Below, piece after piece: positions 22,401-35,156 of a stretch of 64,000 bases of DNA. The translations under genes and the position numbers were made by a program. Positions within the stretch are counted from its first letter, which is position 1; each line of letters starts with the position of its first letter. The stretch lies in NCBI GenBank assembly GCA_029718625.1, contig CM056389.1, forward strand, positions 10,295,109 to 10,359,108, given 5' to 3'. The stretch is from Synaphobranchus kaupii. Its lineage: Eukaryota; Chordata; Actinopteri; Anguilliformes; Synaphobranchidae. The notes beneath the pieces are model-generated. The model saw only the letters and a program-made list of their open reading frames with translations, did not search any database and was not told where the DNA came from.

Positions 22401-25400
22401 ATGTGAATAAGGGAACTCAGACTTCGCTGGGGCCGTACCCCTAACGACACCTTCCGTAGTGTCCTCATTGACCTTAATGGGCAGCACCCCCCACCCCCGC
22501 TCACACCCCCCCCCCCCCCCCCCCCCCCCTCCCGCCAAGCCTTGCTCAATTTCCTATACTTACAGTTTCCTTTTTAAAAGCCACGTAACACAGTCTGTCA
22601 GCCAAACGCTGCTAAATTTATACCTGTGGCTTCTTCCTCTTGTGTACCTGTAAAGAAGAACAGGGGCATTTCCCCGTTCAGGAATTCAGTTCCACAAGTT
22701 GAAAAGCGAGCCTGTTCACCAGGGAGTGTGCTGTCGTTACTGATGATAGCTGATAGCCAGCTGCTCTTTCAGCCAGCGTTAATAATCTTTCATCAGATCA
22801 GGAGTGTGTGTATGCGCGTTCGCGTGTCTGTGTACGTGTGCGTGTGTGTGTGTGCGTGTGTGTGCATGTGTGTGTGTGTGTGCCTGTGTGTCTGTCTGGG
22901 TGTGTGTGTGTGTGTGTGTGCGTATCTGTCTGTGTGCATGTGCGTGTGTGTGCCTGTGTGTGTATTTGTGTGTGTGTGCTGTGACACTTCTAGGTGATTT
23001 GGCAGGAAGAGGAACAGAATGATCGCCCGCTCAGCTGATGATGTCATCATTGATTCCGTGGGTCGTTTTTCGTTCCTTTTTTCAGCGACCAGTGCAGCTG
23101 AACGGGCAGACGCTGGCCCGTGATGTCATCGACCCCGCCTCCCAGCCGCAGTTCAGCTCCCGCCCCCCTTCCCCGGCATTCGTCCCGACCCCTCTCCCGC
23201 CCCGGGAGCAGTGGGGCAGCAAGTACGAGTTTCTGCTCTCCTGCATCGGGTACTGCGTCGGCCTGGGCAACGTGTGGAGGTTCCCTTACCTGTGCTACCG
23301 CAATGGAGGAGGTGAGTTCACATCAGCACGGTCCAGTCCTGTTTTCATTGGAAATTAGTACCTTGGTGGATCATGGTACTTGTAGTTTTAAAAAAATAAT
23401 AATAATAATTCTACCCACAAAACAATACAAAGAAACCATTTCCAAGGCATGGTTTATTTGGCGAAAACGGTAGCTTAACGATTCCTTTCGATATCCTACC
23501 TGACGAGCACCAAGTGAAAACGACGAGTGAGAGTGATGAGGTTGTTTCCATGGTGATGAGCTGCTCAAGGACTACAAAACCGGATCAGATTGAAATGAAA
23601 TGCGGAAGAAGAACAAGGAAGAAGTGTCGGCCCGACGCTTATTTTAAATACGTATTTTTCCTTTTGCCGCACTTTTCATGAGGATCTTTATCGTTGTTTT
23701 TATTAGGAGAGTAATTTTATAGTGCAGTACCATATCTTCGTCTTTTTTGCTCGTTGTAAGCCGTTAGCATTTTATTAGCAACCAAAATGACTGCGTGGGC
23801 CTTTAAGTACCTAATGCTTGATTAGTGTGGTATAATGGTTCAGGTACTGACTGGGCTTTGTCACCAAAACGTTGCATGATTAATGCAAGTCATTGATTGG
23901 CTAAGGAGTCCACACACACACCACACACATTTTTACCGTGGATTGAAAGTAAAAATGCTGCAGTTCGAGACCCCTGCACTGATCTGAACTGGCTGAGCGG
24001 GTTGTTCCCATCATTATGGATTATTTTCTTTAATAAAAGAGCAAAGGATAATATGCATGCACATAAGAGCTTCAGTGTGAAATCATCAGAGGAAACTAAC
24101 CGATGAGTAAGGACTTCTGTGGGGTGATAAGATGATGCCAGAAGTGGGGGTAAATGCTGAAATGATGCACAGACAGACACAGAGAAAATAGTCCGATATC
24201 CGCAGGATAGAAACGTAACTTCAGTTGTGTAATCCACATTTGCACAATGCAAAGCACGGTTAGGTTATGCTGAAAAGGTCAATGCTGCGACCTGGCTGAG
24301 ACAGTGTTGTTGTGCGTGAGCCCGTCTCCGCTATGCCTCAGAGTGGTAATACAGGAGACCAACTGCCACATTTCAAATTTCTTTTCAGTATTGTTTTTTA
24401 AATATATATATTTTTAGGGCTTTATTGGACAGCACAGTGTAGAGAGACAGGAAGAATGGGGAGCGAGAGAGAGCGGGAGAGATATGCGACGAAGGTTGTG
24501 CGGTGGGATTCGTACGCCGCGGCTCGCAATGAGCATGCGGATAGTGCTCTACAGGCTACGCCTCCGAGACACCCACATTTCATATTTCAAACCAAATGAA
24601 ACCGTCCAGTGTGACTTTAAAGGCTTAAACCCTGCTGTAACTTGGGCAGCCTGTTACAGACGCTGCGTCGTTTGTACTCCCGAGGTGCTTAGTGAGGTAG
24701 TAACAGGTTACAGGTTTAAATGCTGCTGTAACTGGGGATACTGTGCTTAGTGAGGTAGTAACAGGTTACAGGTTTAAACCCTGCTGTAACTGGGGATACT
24801 GTGCTTAGTGAGGTAGTAACAGGTTACAGGTTTAAATGCTGCTGTAACTGGGGATACTGTGCTTAGTGAGGTAGTAACAGGTTACAGGTTTAAACCCTGC
24901 TGTAACTGGGGATACTGTGCTTAGTGAGGTAGTAACAGGTTACAGGTTTAAACGCTGCTGTAACTGGGGATACTGTGCTTAGTGAGGTAGTAACAGGTTA
25001 CAGGTTTAAACGCTGCTGTAACTGGGGATACTGTGCTTAGTGAGGTAGTAACAGGTTACAGGTTTAAACGCTGCTGTAACTGGGGATACTGTGCTTAGTG
25101 AGGTAGTAACAGGTTACAGGTTTAAACGCTGCTGTAACTGGGGATACTGTGCTTAGTGAGGTAGTAACAGGTTACAGGTTTAAACACTGCTCTAACTGGG
25201 GATACTGTGCTTAGTGAGGTAGTAACAGGTTACAGGTTTAAACGCTGCTGTAACTGGGGATACTGTGCTTAGTGAGGTAGTAACAGGTTACAGGTTTAAA
25301 CGCTGCTGTAACTGGGGATACTGTGCTTAGTGAGGTAGTAACAGGTTACAGGTTTAAACGCTGCTGTAACTGGGGATACTGTGCTTAGTGAGGTAGTAAC

Positions 25401-28400
25401 AGGTTACAGGTTTAAATGCTGCTGTAACTGGGGATACTGTGCTTAGTGAGGTAGTAACAGCACAGTTCAAAGAGAAGAAAGCCCCACCCAGGCAGGCCCC
25501 AAAAGGATTCCTTTGTCTTTGATGACGACTATCAGTTGCCGCGGTGACGGGCGGCTTTTCTCAGGGTTTCCTTTTTCCACGCTTGGCTCACAACACACAC
25601 CCCCCCCCCCCGCCGCCCCCTCTAAACCCTCTAAAGAGAGCTTTTTCATAGCAGTCCTGTAGCTATTCCCTTCCCCCTATTGCACCCCAGGCTCTTTCTT
25701 TCTTCCGTTGAACTGCACTACGCAGCTACCTGAACGAGACAAAACCGCGTAATTCAACAAGAGTGAAACTATTCTTTGGCAATTACTTTCTACATCGAGA
25801 CTTGGGAGGAATTTGCGCTACGGTGAATGTTGGTAATATGCGTTAGGGTGAATGTTGGTAATGTGCATTAGGGTGAATGTTGGTAATGTGCATTAGGGTG
25901 AATGTTGGTAATGTGCATTAGGGTGAATGTTGGTAATGTGCATTAGGGTGAATGTTGGTAATGTGCATTAGGGTGAATGTTGGTAATGTGCATTAGGGTG
26001 AATGTTGGTAATGTGCATTAGGGTGAATGTTGGTAATGTGCATTAGGGTGAATGTTTGGTAATGTGCATTAGTGTGAATGTTGGTAATGTGCATTAGGGT
26101 GAATGTTGGTAATGTGCATTAGGGTGAATGTTGGTAATGTGCATTAGGGTGAATGTTGGTAATGTGCATTAGGGTGAATGTTGGTAATGTGCATTAGGGT
26201 GAATGTTGGTAATGTGCATTAGGGTGAATGTTGGTAACGTGCATTAGGGTGAATGTTGGTAATGTGCATTAGGGTGAATGTTGGTAATGTGCGTTATAGT
26301 AAATTTTGGTAATGTGCTTTAGAGTGAATGTATTCAGCGTAGCCTCTTTCTGCTGTGTAACTGAAGGACGCCTCTCCCGTCATTTCCGCAAGACGACACC
26401 GGTCTTTGGGGCAGCCCTATGTCACAGGCACAAGCCCAAAGCCAGATTTGTCACTATGAGCTGGAAACATCCCTCTTGTCAGGAATGTCTCAAAATCCCT
26501 GCCTGTGGGTTGCTGTGGATTCTGTTACCTTGGCTCCTGATTAAATGTCTGTTGCTGAGGGAGGGGTCAAATAGATGTCCAGCTGGGGGCAGTGCTGACA
26601 GATGCACTTGTTCTGCTCCGGTGGATTCAGAGTGTGGGAGCACAGCAGAAACTGCCCGCGGAACCCGCCGGAACATGTCTGTGCAAGCCTTAATGCGGCT
26701 GACTTAGCATGTGTGGGAGAAAGGGAGGAGGGTGGAGATTCTTTAGACTAACCAGATGTTCAGCTCTGCGGTCGTGACATAGAAAGGTCAGTCTGCCTGC
26801 ATCGTCCGAAAATTAATTAAGGTCCATGGTAAAGAACAAATGCTGTGATGATGTTCTGTACCATAATATTGCACCGGAAACTCCTGTTACCAACCAGAAC
26901 CTCCCGTGGTTATGGGGGAGAGAGGGCAGTTGAGTTGAGCATCTGGTGAGTGTAAATAATCTGTGGCTCCCTGTTTGCACAGTCGGACGCAACGGCATTC
27001 CATTCCGGAACACAAAGCGTCCTCAGGATTCTGAGAGTCCCTGTAACTGGAGCCCGGAGTTCAAATATGCAAACATTACAAGTTGGACAAATGAAATTTG
27101 AACTTCACAGTGCCGTAAGGGACAAAACAGAGGAGTGTTTCTGGGGGGGGGGTGGGGGGGGAATCACAACAATGTTTTCTACCATTTGCCCCCAAATATG
27201 TTGGTTACATAACATTATTGAGATTGATAATATTTTGTCTGCTTCCTGTTTTGAATTTATTGGGTTTTTTTGTGTGCACCTTCGGGTGAGAGAAAAGCAC
27301 AATTAATATTTATTTTTAGAACTTCTTGTAAGTGATTGTGGTTTTGCAGATCATTTACAAAATTATCAAGTATCATCTGGCATCATGTGATACAGTTGAA
27401 GTCAGAAGTTTACATACACTTAGGTTGAAGTCATTAAATCTCATTTCCCACCACGCCACAGATTTCATGTTAGCAAACTATAGTGTTGGCAAGTCAGTTA
27501 GTACATCTACTTTGTGCATGACACAAGTCATTTTTCCAACAATTGTTTACAGACAGATTATTTCACTTTTAATTCACTATATCACAATTCCAGTGGGTCA
27601 GAAGTTTACATACACTAAGTTGACTGTGCCTTTCAATTTTTAATATTTGGTCGCAAATCCTTTGCATGCCATGACTTCCTGATGTCTGTGACCCAACAAC
27701 ATCAAAAGACTCTTGATATCTTATTTTCTGATACTCTTACAAGCGATGCTATGACGTCTCTGCATTTGAATGGATCTCAATGGGAATTGGGGGGTGGGAC
27801 TAGATTTAGCTGTAAATTATGCTGGAACAGTATGGAAACACATGGTTGGCTAAATGGCTGTAAGTCATCAAGGGTCTGAGGTATCAAACAAGCCTCAAAC
27901 CATCACTCTACTGAACCATCACTCTACTTTACTATTGTATTCACAGGAGTCTTCCTCATCCCGTACTTCATCATGTTGTATTCAAGTCTTCCTCATCCCG
28001 TACTTCATCATGCTGTATTTACAGGAGTCTTCCTCATCCCGTACTTCATCATGCTGTATTTACAGGAGTCTTCCTCATCCCGTACTTCATCATGCTGTAT
28101 TTACAGGAGTCTTCCTCATCCCGTACTTCATCATGCTGTATTTACAGGAGTCTTCCTCATCCCGTACTTCATCATGCTGTATTTACAGGAGTCTTCCTCA
28201 TCCCGTACTTCATCATGCTGTATTTACAGGAGTCTTCCTCATCCCGTACGTCATCATGCTGCTCTTCACCGGGGTGCCCCTCTTCCTCATGGAGCTGAGC
28301 CTGGGCCAGTACGGAGCGGCCGGACCCATCAACGTGTGGAAGTGCTGCCCTCTGCTCAAAGGTGACCCTTGACCCCTGACCCCTAACCCCACCCAGACAA

Positions 28401-29417
28401 TCCACCCAAAATATGCCCCCATAATGTGACGCTTAACAATCCTGGGATCCCCAAATCCTGCACTATACAGGACCGGAGGAGTCAGGGTGCGCAGGGGTGG
28501 AGTAGTGTCGCATTAATGGTTATGCAGGTGAGGAGGATTGCATGATTAACAGGTGTACAGAAGAGAATCACACAAACACACACACACACACACACACACC
28601 TCTATTGTATTGAACCTGCAACCCCACCTGGGTATTGAACCTACAACCTCTAGAGTTGCAAGCCCAGTACCCTAGCCACTGCGCTACACAGTTGACCTTT
28701 GCCCCCCCCTCACTCCTCACAGGCGTAGGGATCGGGATGCTGTGCGTGTCCATCCTGGTCAGCCTCTACTACAACGTCATCATCGCCTGGACCTTCTACT
28801 ACCTGGGCAGCTCGTTCCAGAGCCCCCTCCCCTGGTCCTGTGAGGCCATCTCCAACTCCAGACTGTGCGGGGTAGGACACCGCCCCTCCATCTCAACGCT
28901 CACAACAACCCCCCCCCCCCCCCCCCCATTGTCTCTCTGCGCCCTCCCACTTTGTTTTCCCAGCCCTTAATGCGGCTGGTCTGCGTTTGGTCCCTCTTCA
29001 TGCTGCACATTCACAGTCATTTCCTCTGTTTTTCTCCCTCTCTCTCTCTCTCTCTCCGCGCTCTCTCTCTCTCCCTCTCTCTCCGCCAGCAGAACATCAC
29101 CACGGTCAACGGGTCGAGCGTGCGGACTCTCAGCCCCACGGAGGTATTCTGGAAGTAAGCTCTTCTTTCCCCTGCACCCTCCTAAAGTCCTTACAAATAC
29201 ACAATTACCTGTATGTCAGTAAGTCATTTATGTATCCCCATACTTCCTGTGGGGGCCTGTCTGAGGAGACATGTGGAGTTGCATTAATGGCTGTGTGTGT
29301 GTGTCTGTGTGTCTGTCTGTGTGTGTGTGTACATGTGTTTTCGTGTGTGTATCTGTATATATGTGTGTTTGTGTCCATGTGTGTATGTGTACATGTTTGT
29401 GTGTGTGTGTGCGTGTG

Positions 29418-29462
<45 letters not shown>

Positions 29463-29481
29463 ACATGTGTGTTTGTATATG

Positions 29482-29520
<39 letters not shown>

Positions 29521-29526
29521 ATATGT

Positions 29527-29574
<48 letters not shown>

Positions 29575-29757
29575 ACATGTGTGTGTGTGTGCGTGTGTGT
29601 GTGTGTGTATATGTACATGTGTGTTTGTATATGTACATGTGTGTGTGTGTGTGTGTATATGTACGTGTGTGTGTGTGTGTGTATGTACATGTGTGTGTGT
29701 GTGTATATGTACGTGTGTGTGTGTGTATGTACATGTGTGTGTGTGTGTGTGTGTGTG

Positions 29758-29802
<45 letters not shown>

Positions 29803-29806
29803 ACAT

Positions 29807-29896
<90 letters not shown>

Positions 29897-29912
29897 ACAT
29901 GTGTACGTGTGT

Positions 29913-29944
<32 letters not shown>

Positions 29945-32900
29945 CCCAGTGAGCGTGTCCTGGGGGTGGTGAACAGTGAGGGCCTCCATGACCCGGGCCC
30001 TGTGAGGTGGCCCCTGGCGATCTGCCTCCTGGCCGCCTGGATCATCATCTTCCTCTGCATGCTGAAGGGCATCCGGAGCTCCGGCAAGGTGAGAGAGCAG
30101 CGGCATGCCCCGCCATCGCATCCCGCCATCGCATCCCGCCATCGCATAACGCCATTGCATTCCACCATCGCATAGCGCCATCGCATCCCGCCATCGCATA
30201 ACGCCATTGCATAGCGCCATCGCATTCCACCATCGCATAGCACCATCGCATCCCGCCATCGCATAGCACCATCGCATAGCGCCATCGCATCCCGCCATCG
30301 CATAGCACCATCGCATAGCGCCATCGCATCCCGCCATCGCATAGCGCCATCGCATCCCGCCATCGCATAGCGCCATCGCATAGCATCATCGCATCCCGCC
30401 ATCGCATAGCGCCATCGCATAGCACCATCGCATAGCGCCATCGCATCCCGCTATCGCATCCCGCCATCGCATAGCGCCATCGCATAGCGCCATCGCATCC
30501 CGCCATCGCATAGCGCCATCGCATCCCGCCATCGCATAGCGCCATCGCATTCCACGATCGCATAGCACCATCGCATCCCGCCATCGCATCCCGCCATCGC
30601 ATAGCGCCATCGCATTCCACCATCGCATAGCACCATCGCATCCCGCCATCGCATAGCGCATCGCATAGCGCTATCACATCCCGCCATCGCATAGCGCCAT
30701 CGCATTCCACCATCGCATAGCACCATCGCATCCCGCCATCGCATAGCGCCATCGCATAGCGCCATCGCATAGCGCCATCGCATAGCGCCATCGCATAGCG
30801 CCATCGCATCCCGCCATCGCATAGCACCATTGCATAGCGCCATCGCATCCCGCCATCGCATAGCGCCATCGCATAGCGCCATCGCATCCCGCCATCGCAT
30901 AGCGCCATCGCATCCCGCCATCGCATCCCGCCATTGCATAGCGCCATCGCGGGGACACATATATATAAGACACATATATATATTGGCAAGTACGCAAGTC
31001 ATTTATGCTTTCATCTTTTTTTTAATTTATTCATAATTATGTTTCCACATGTAATATTTCCACTTCCTGAAAAGGTTGGGCTGTGTGAGTGTTTACTCTG
31101 ATGTTGCCTGTGGGATCAGATGCATTGTGTGCCGTCATTGCGCCTCCTTGTCACCAGGTGGTGTACGTCACAGCCACCTTCCCCTATTTCGTGCTGTTCG
31201 TGCTGATCATCCGAGGGGCCACGCTGGAGGGGTCCATACAGGGCGTGGCCTTCTACCTAACCCCCGACTGGAAACGCCTGGCCAGCGCACAGGTAATGTA
31301 CACCCCTTAGTGTAAAAGTGTGGGTCATCCAACCCTGGTCCTGGAGAGTCGCAGGGTTTGTTGGGGTCCCCAACCCTGGTTCTGGAGAGCCACAGGATCT
31401 GTTGGCGTTCCCAACCCAGTTCCTGGAGAGCACAGGAAGGCTCTTTGGTTGGTTCAGATCTGCCAGTTTTTAAGCTTCTAACATGATGTCATAAAGGCTT
31501 CCTTGTCCACCAATAGAATGAGCAGTGTGTAACCTCTTTTTGGCAGGTCTGGAACGATGCTGCTTCACAGATATTCTACTCCCTGGGAATCGGATTGGGG
31601 GGGCTGCTGTCCATGGCGTCCTACAACAAGTTTGACAACAACGTTATCAGGTCTGCTCCCGACTCTGTCCCTTCCACGGTACTGTGCACGCTGTAAAAAT
31701 GCCCTTTAAACACTGGTCCAATGACAATGGAGTACATTTATATAGCACCGTTCAGGTGCTATATAAATTTAGCATTTTAGTGAAAGGGGGAAAGTCACGC
31801 AGCCCGGTCATGCACGGCTGCCATTTTGTGCCAAAATGCTCACCACACATCAGCTGAGGTGGAGAGGGAGGGAATTTGGCTATAATTCTAAACTGCTGTA
31901 ACATTTGACTGCTTTTTCATGTGGCTAAATCACGGTCAATGCTAATCAATGCTAATGGTGCTTACAATATGATAACAACACAAGAACATTGATTGATGCT
32001 GACAGGCCATTTAGGCCAGGGGTCCTCAGTTTTATCCAGAAAGGGCCGGTGTGGGTGCGGGGGTCCTCAAACTTATCCAGAAAGGGTCGGTGTGGGTGGA
32101 GGGGTCCTCAAGCTTATCCAGTAAGGGCCGGTGTGGGTGCAGGGGTCCTCAATCTTATCCAGTAAGGGCCGGTGTGGGTGCAGGGGTCCTCAATCTTATC
32201 CAGAAAGGGCCGGTGTGGGTGCAGGGGTCCTCAATCTTATCCGGAAAGGGCCGGTGTGGGTGTAGGCTTTTGTTCCAACCAAGCGGTTACACACCTGATT
32301 CTACTAATCAGGGTCCTTAGCAAAGACTCTCGTGGTTGATTAGTAGAATCAGGTGTGTAACTGCTTGTTTGGAACAAAAGCCTGCACCCACACCGGCCCT
32401 TTCTGGATAAGACTGAGGATCCCTGCACCCACACCGGCCCTTACTGGATAAGACTGAGGATCCCTGCATCCACACCGGCCCTTTCTGGATAAGACTGAGG
32501 ATCCCTGCACACACACCGGCCCTTTCTGGATAAGACTGAGGAGTCTTGATTTAGGCTTGATTTAGGGTCAGCATTTAGCTACAGATTGGGGAGTATCCAG
32601 CACTGGAAGTCAACACACTGAGGGCCTCTCCACAGCGTACCGTTAGCAAGCTCGTTCACATACTGACAGCTCTCTGCGCACAAAAGTCTGTTTAAAAAAA
32701 CTTCAGCTGACGTTTGAAGAGGCCTCTGTTTCAGGGACACGCTCATCATCACCATCGGTAACTGCTGCACCAGTTTCTTAGCCGGATTCGCCATATTCTC
32801 CATCCTGGGTCACATGGCCTGGCGTAAGAACGTGCCCGTGGATAAGGTGGCGGACTCAGGTAGTGATCAATCGACTGATCGGTTTTTATTTGATGATTAA

Positions 32901-34194
32901 AATGCAACCATGTCATGCACATCCCTCAATATTTCAGTCTTATCAAGGATAACTCAGTGCAACACTGGGACATGAAACGTATTTTTGTCTTTGTGTTACT
33001 TGTGGCAGGCATGTTTGAAATCCTAACGCATATCACAGTGTAGAGCAGGGATCTCAAATTCCAGTCCTGGAGGGCCGCAGTGTCTGCAGTTTTAACTCCA
33101 GTCCTGGAGGGCCGCAGTGCCTGCAGGTTTAACTCCAGTCCTGAAGGGCCGCAGTGTCTGCAGGTTTAACTCCAGTCCTGGAGGGCCACAGTCTCTGCAG
33201 GTTTAACTCCAGTCCTGGAGGGCCGCAGTATCTGCAGGTTTAACTCCAGTCTTGGAGGGCTGCAGTGCCTGCAGTTTTTCAGTTTCGGTGCTTTTCTGCT
33301 AGATTTCAGTCACCAATTGGCTAAAGAGACCGCACACCTGGGGTATACTACGAAGCAGGACTTACTTAGTTAGCTGGATAACTGCACTGACTAAAACCGG
33401 GAACAGCTCTTTTTTACTTCAGTCCATGTTCCAGATTTGGGATGGTTCCAGGTTTTACTTGGTGCAGTTATCCAGCTAACTAAGTGTTCCGGCTTCGTAG
33501 CGTACCCCCCGGTATCTAAGGCCTAGGGCTGAACCCCCACAGAAAGCGGTGACATCGCCAGCCGTCGCTCTCGCCTCGGTCCTGTGTTCTATTTTTAAAA
33601 CACTGTGTTTGTTAAACTATATCGATGGGAATCTACGGGAAATCCCCAAACAGCAATAATTAACGGAGAAAAGGGGAATAATTTATAAGTCGGATCTTTA
33701 AATTGATTGGTTATTGCGCCACGTTCCCCGTCTCGTCTGGAAAGCCTCGCATCGCGAGCAACCCCAACGTGCCTTGCAGAAGCGAGGAACCGCCTCTCAT
33801 TGAAAATGAACGGAGGCGATGTAGTCGCAGGAGAAATCCGCTCCTCGCCGCTTTTCTGTAGGTCTTTAGGCTAAATTGGTTCCTGCAGAGACTGTGGCCC
33901 TCCAGGAGTGCAGCCTGAGACCATAATGCCTCTCAGATTGGCCTGTGGCAGCGCTGAGTACAGTCCCTGACACCTGACAGTCTGTGTGTTTGACCCTGAG
34001 GCCTTGTTTATTGTGAACACAGAGCTCTGTGTGCTTAAGGCTTCTTATCTGTTTGTACACCACAGGTCCGGGGTTGGCGTTCGTGGCTTACCCAGAGGCC
34101 CTTGCTCTCCTGCCGGGCTCGGTGTTCTGGTCCATTCTCTTCTTCCTCATGCTGTTCATGTTGGGGGTAGACACACTGGTAAATCACCCACTTG

Positions 34195-34240
<46 letters not shown>

Positions 34241-34498
34241 TCCTCTGCCTTTTCCATTTCTCCCACCAGCAACTCAAATGCATATTCAAAACTGTAATTC
34301 AAATTTAAACTGTCTCCCCCACTCTCTCCCTGTCTCATTCTCTTTCCTGTTCTTTCTCTCCCTCCCCCTCCTTTCCTCTCTGTCTGCCACCTCTTTTATC
34401 TCTCTCCCTCCCTCTCTCCCTTCCTTCTTACCTTTCTCAATCCCTCTCTCTCTTCCTCACTGCCCTCCCTCTGTCTCTCTTCCTCTCCCTCTCACTCC

Positions 34499-34570
<72 letters not shown>

Positions 34571-34832
34571 GAGTTTCTATCTCTCTCTCTCTCTCTCTCT
34601 CTTGTAGTTTGGTAATATGGAGGGGATCACTACAGCAGTACTGGATGAGTTTCTCTCTCTCTCTCTCTCTCTCTCTCCTGTAGTTTGGCAATATGGAGGG
34701 GATCACTACAGCAGTACTGGATGAGTTTCCCCAGCTCAGGGGGGATATGAAGCGAAAATCCCTCTTCCTGGGAGCGCTCTGCTTCATCTTCTACCTGATG
34801 GGTCTGCTTCTTATCACCGACGTAAGTGAGAC

Positions 34833-34888
<56 letters not shown>

Positions 34889-34945
34889 CAGGGCTATGTG
34901 TGTGCCTGTATGTGTCTGTGAGACAGGGCTGTGTGTGTGTGAGAC

Positions 34946-34980
<35 letters not shown>

Positions 34981-35052
34981 ACAGGTGTGTGTGTGTGTAT
35001 GTGTGTGTGTGTGTAACAGGGCTATGTGTGTGCCTGTATGTGTCTGTGAGAC

Positions 35053-35090
<38 letters not shown>

Positions 35091-35122
35091 TTCACGGCTG
35101 TGTGTGTGTCTATGAGACAGGG

Positions 35123-35156
<34 letters not shown>

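Noticed and set aside
24686..26335. CRISPR-like regular arrays
   Set aside because: The units are contiguous tandem copies with no unique spacers, in a vertebrate intron.
25818..26335. Interstitial telomere repeat, because of recurring TTAGGG
   Set aside because: Only one TTAGGG per 25-bp unit; never two hexamers in a row.
26306..26707. 133-codon plus-strand ORF
   Set aside because: Starts at the edge of the 25-bp array inside SLC6 intron 2; no family resemblance or splice fit.
29205..30441. Long Cys-Val or Thr-His repeat proteins
   Set aside because: Translations of TG/CA microsatellites.
30045..30989. 314-codon and other frames rich in CDGAMRWR repeats
   Set aside because: Product of the 13-bp minisatellite, open in all frames on one strand; lies in an intron.
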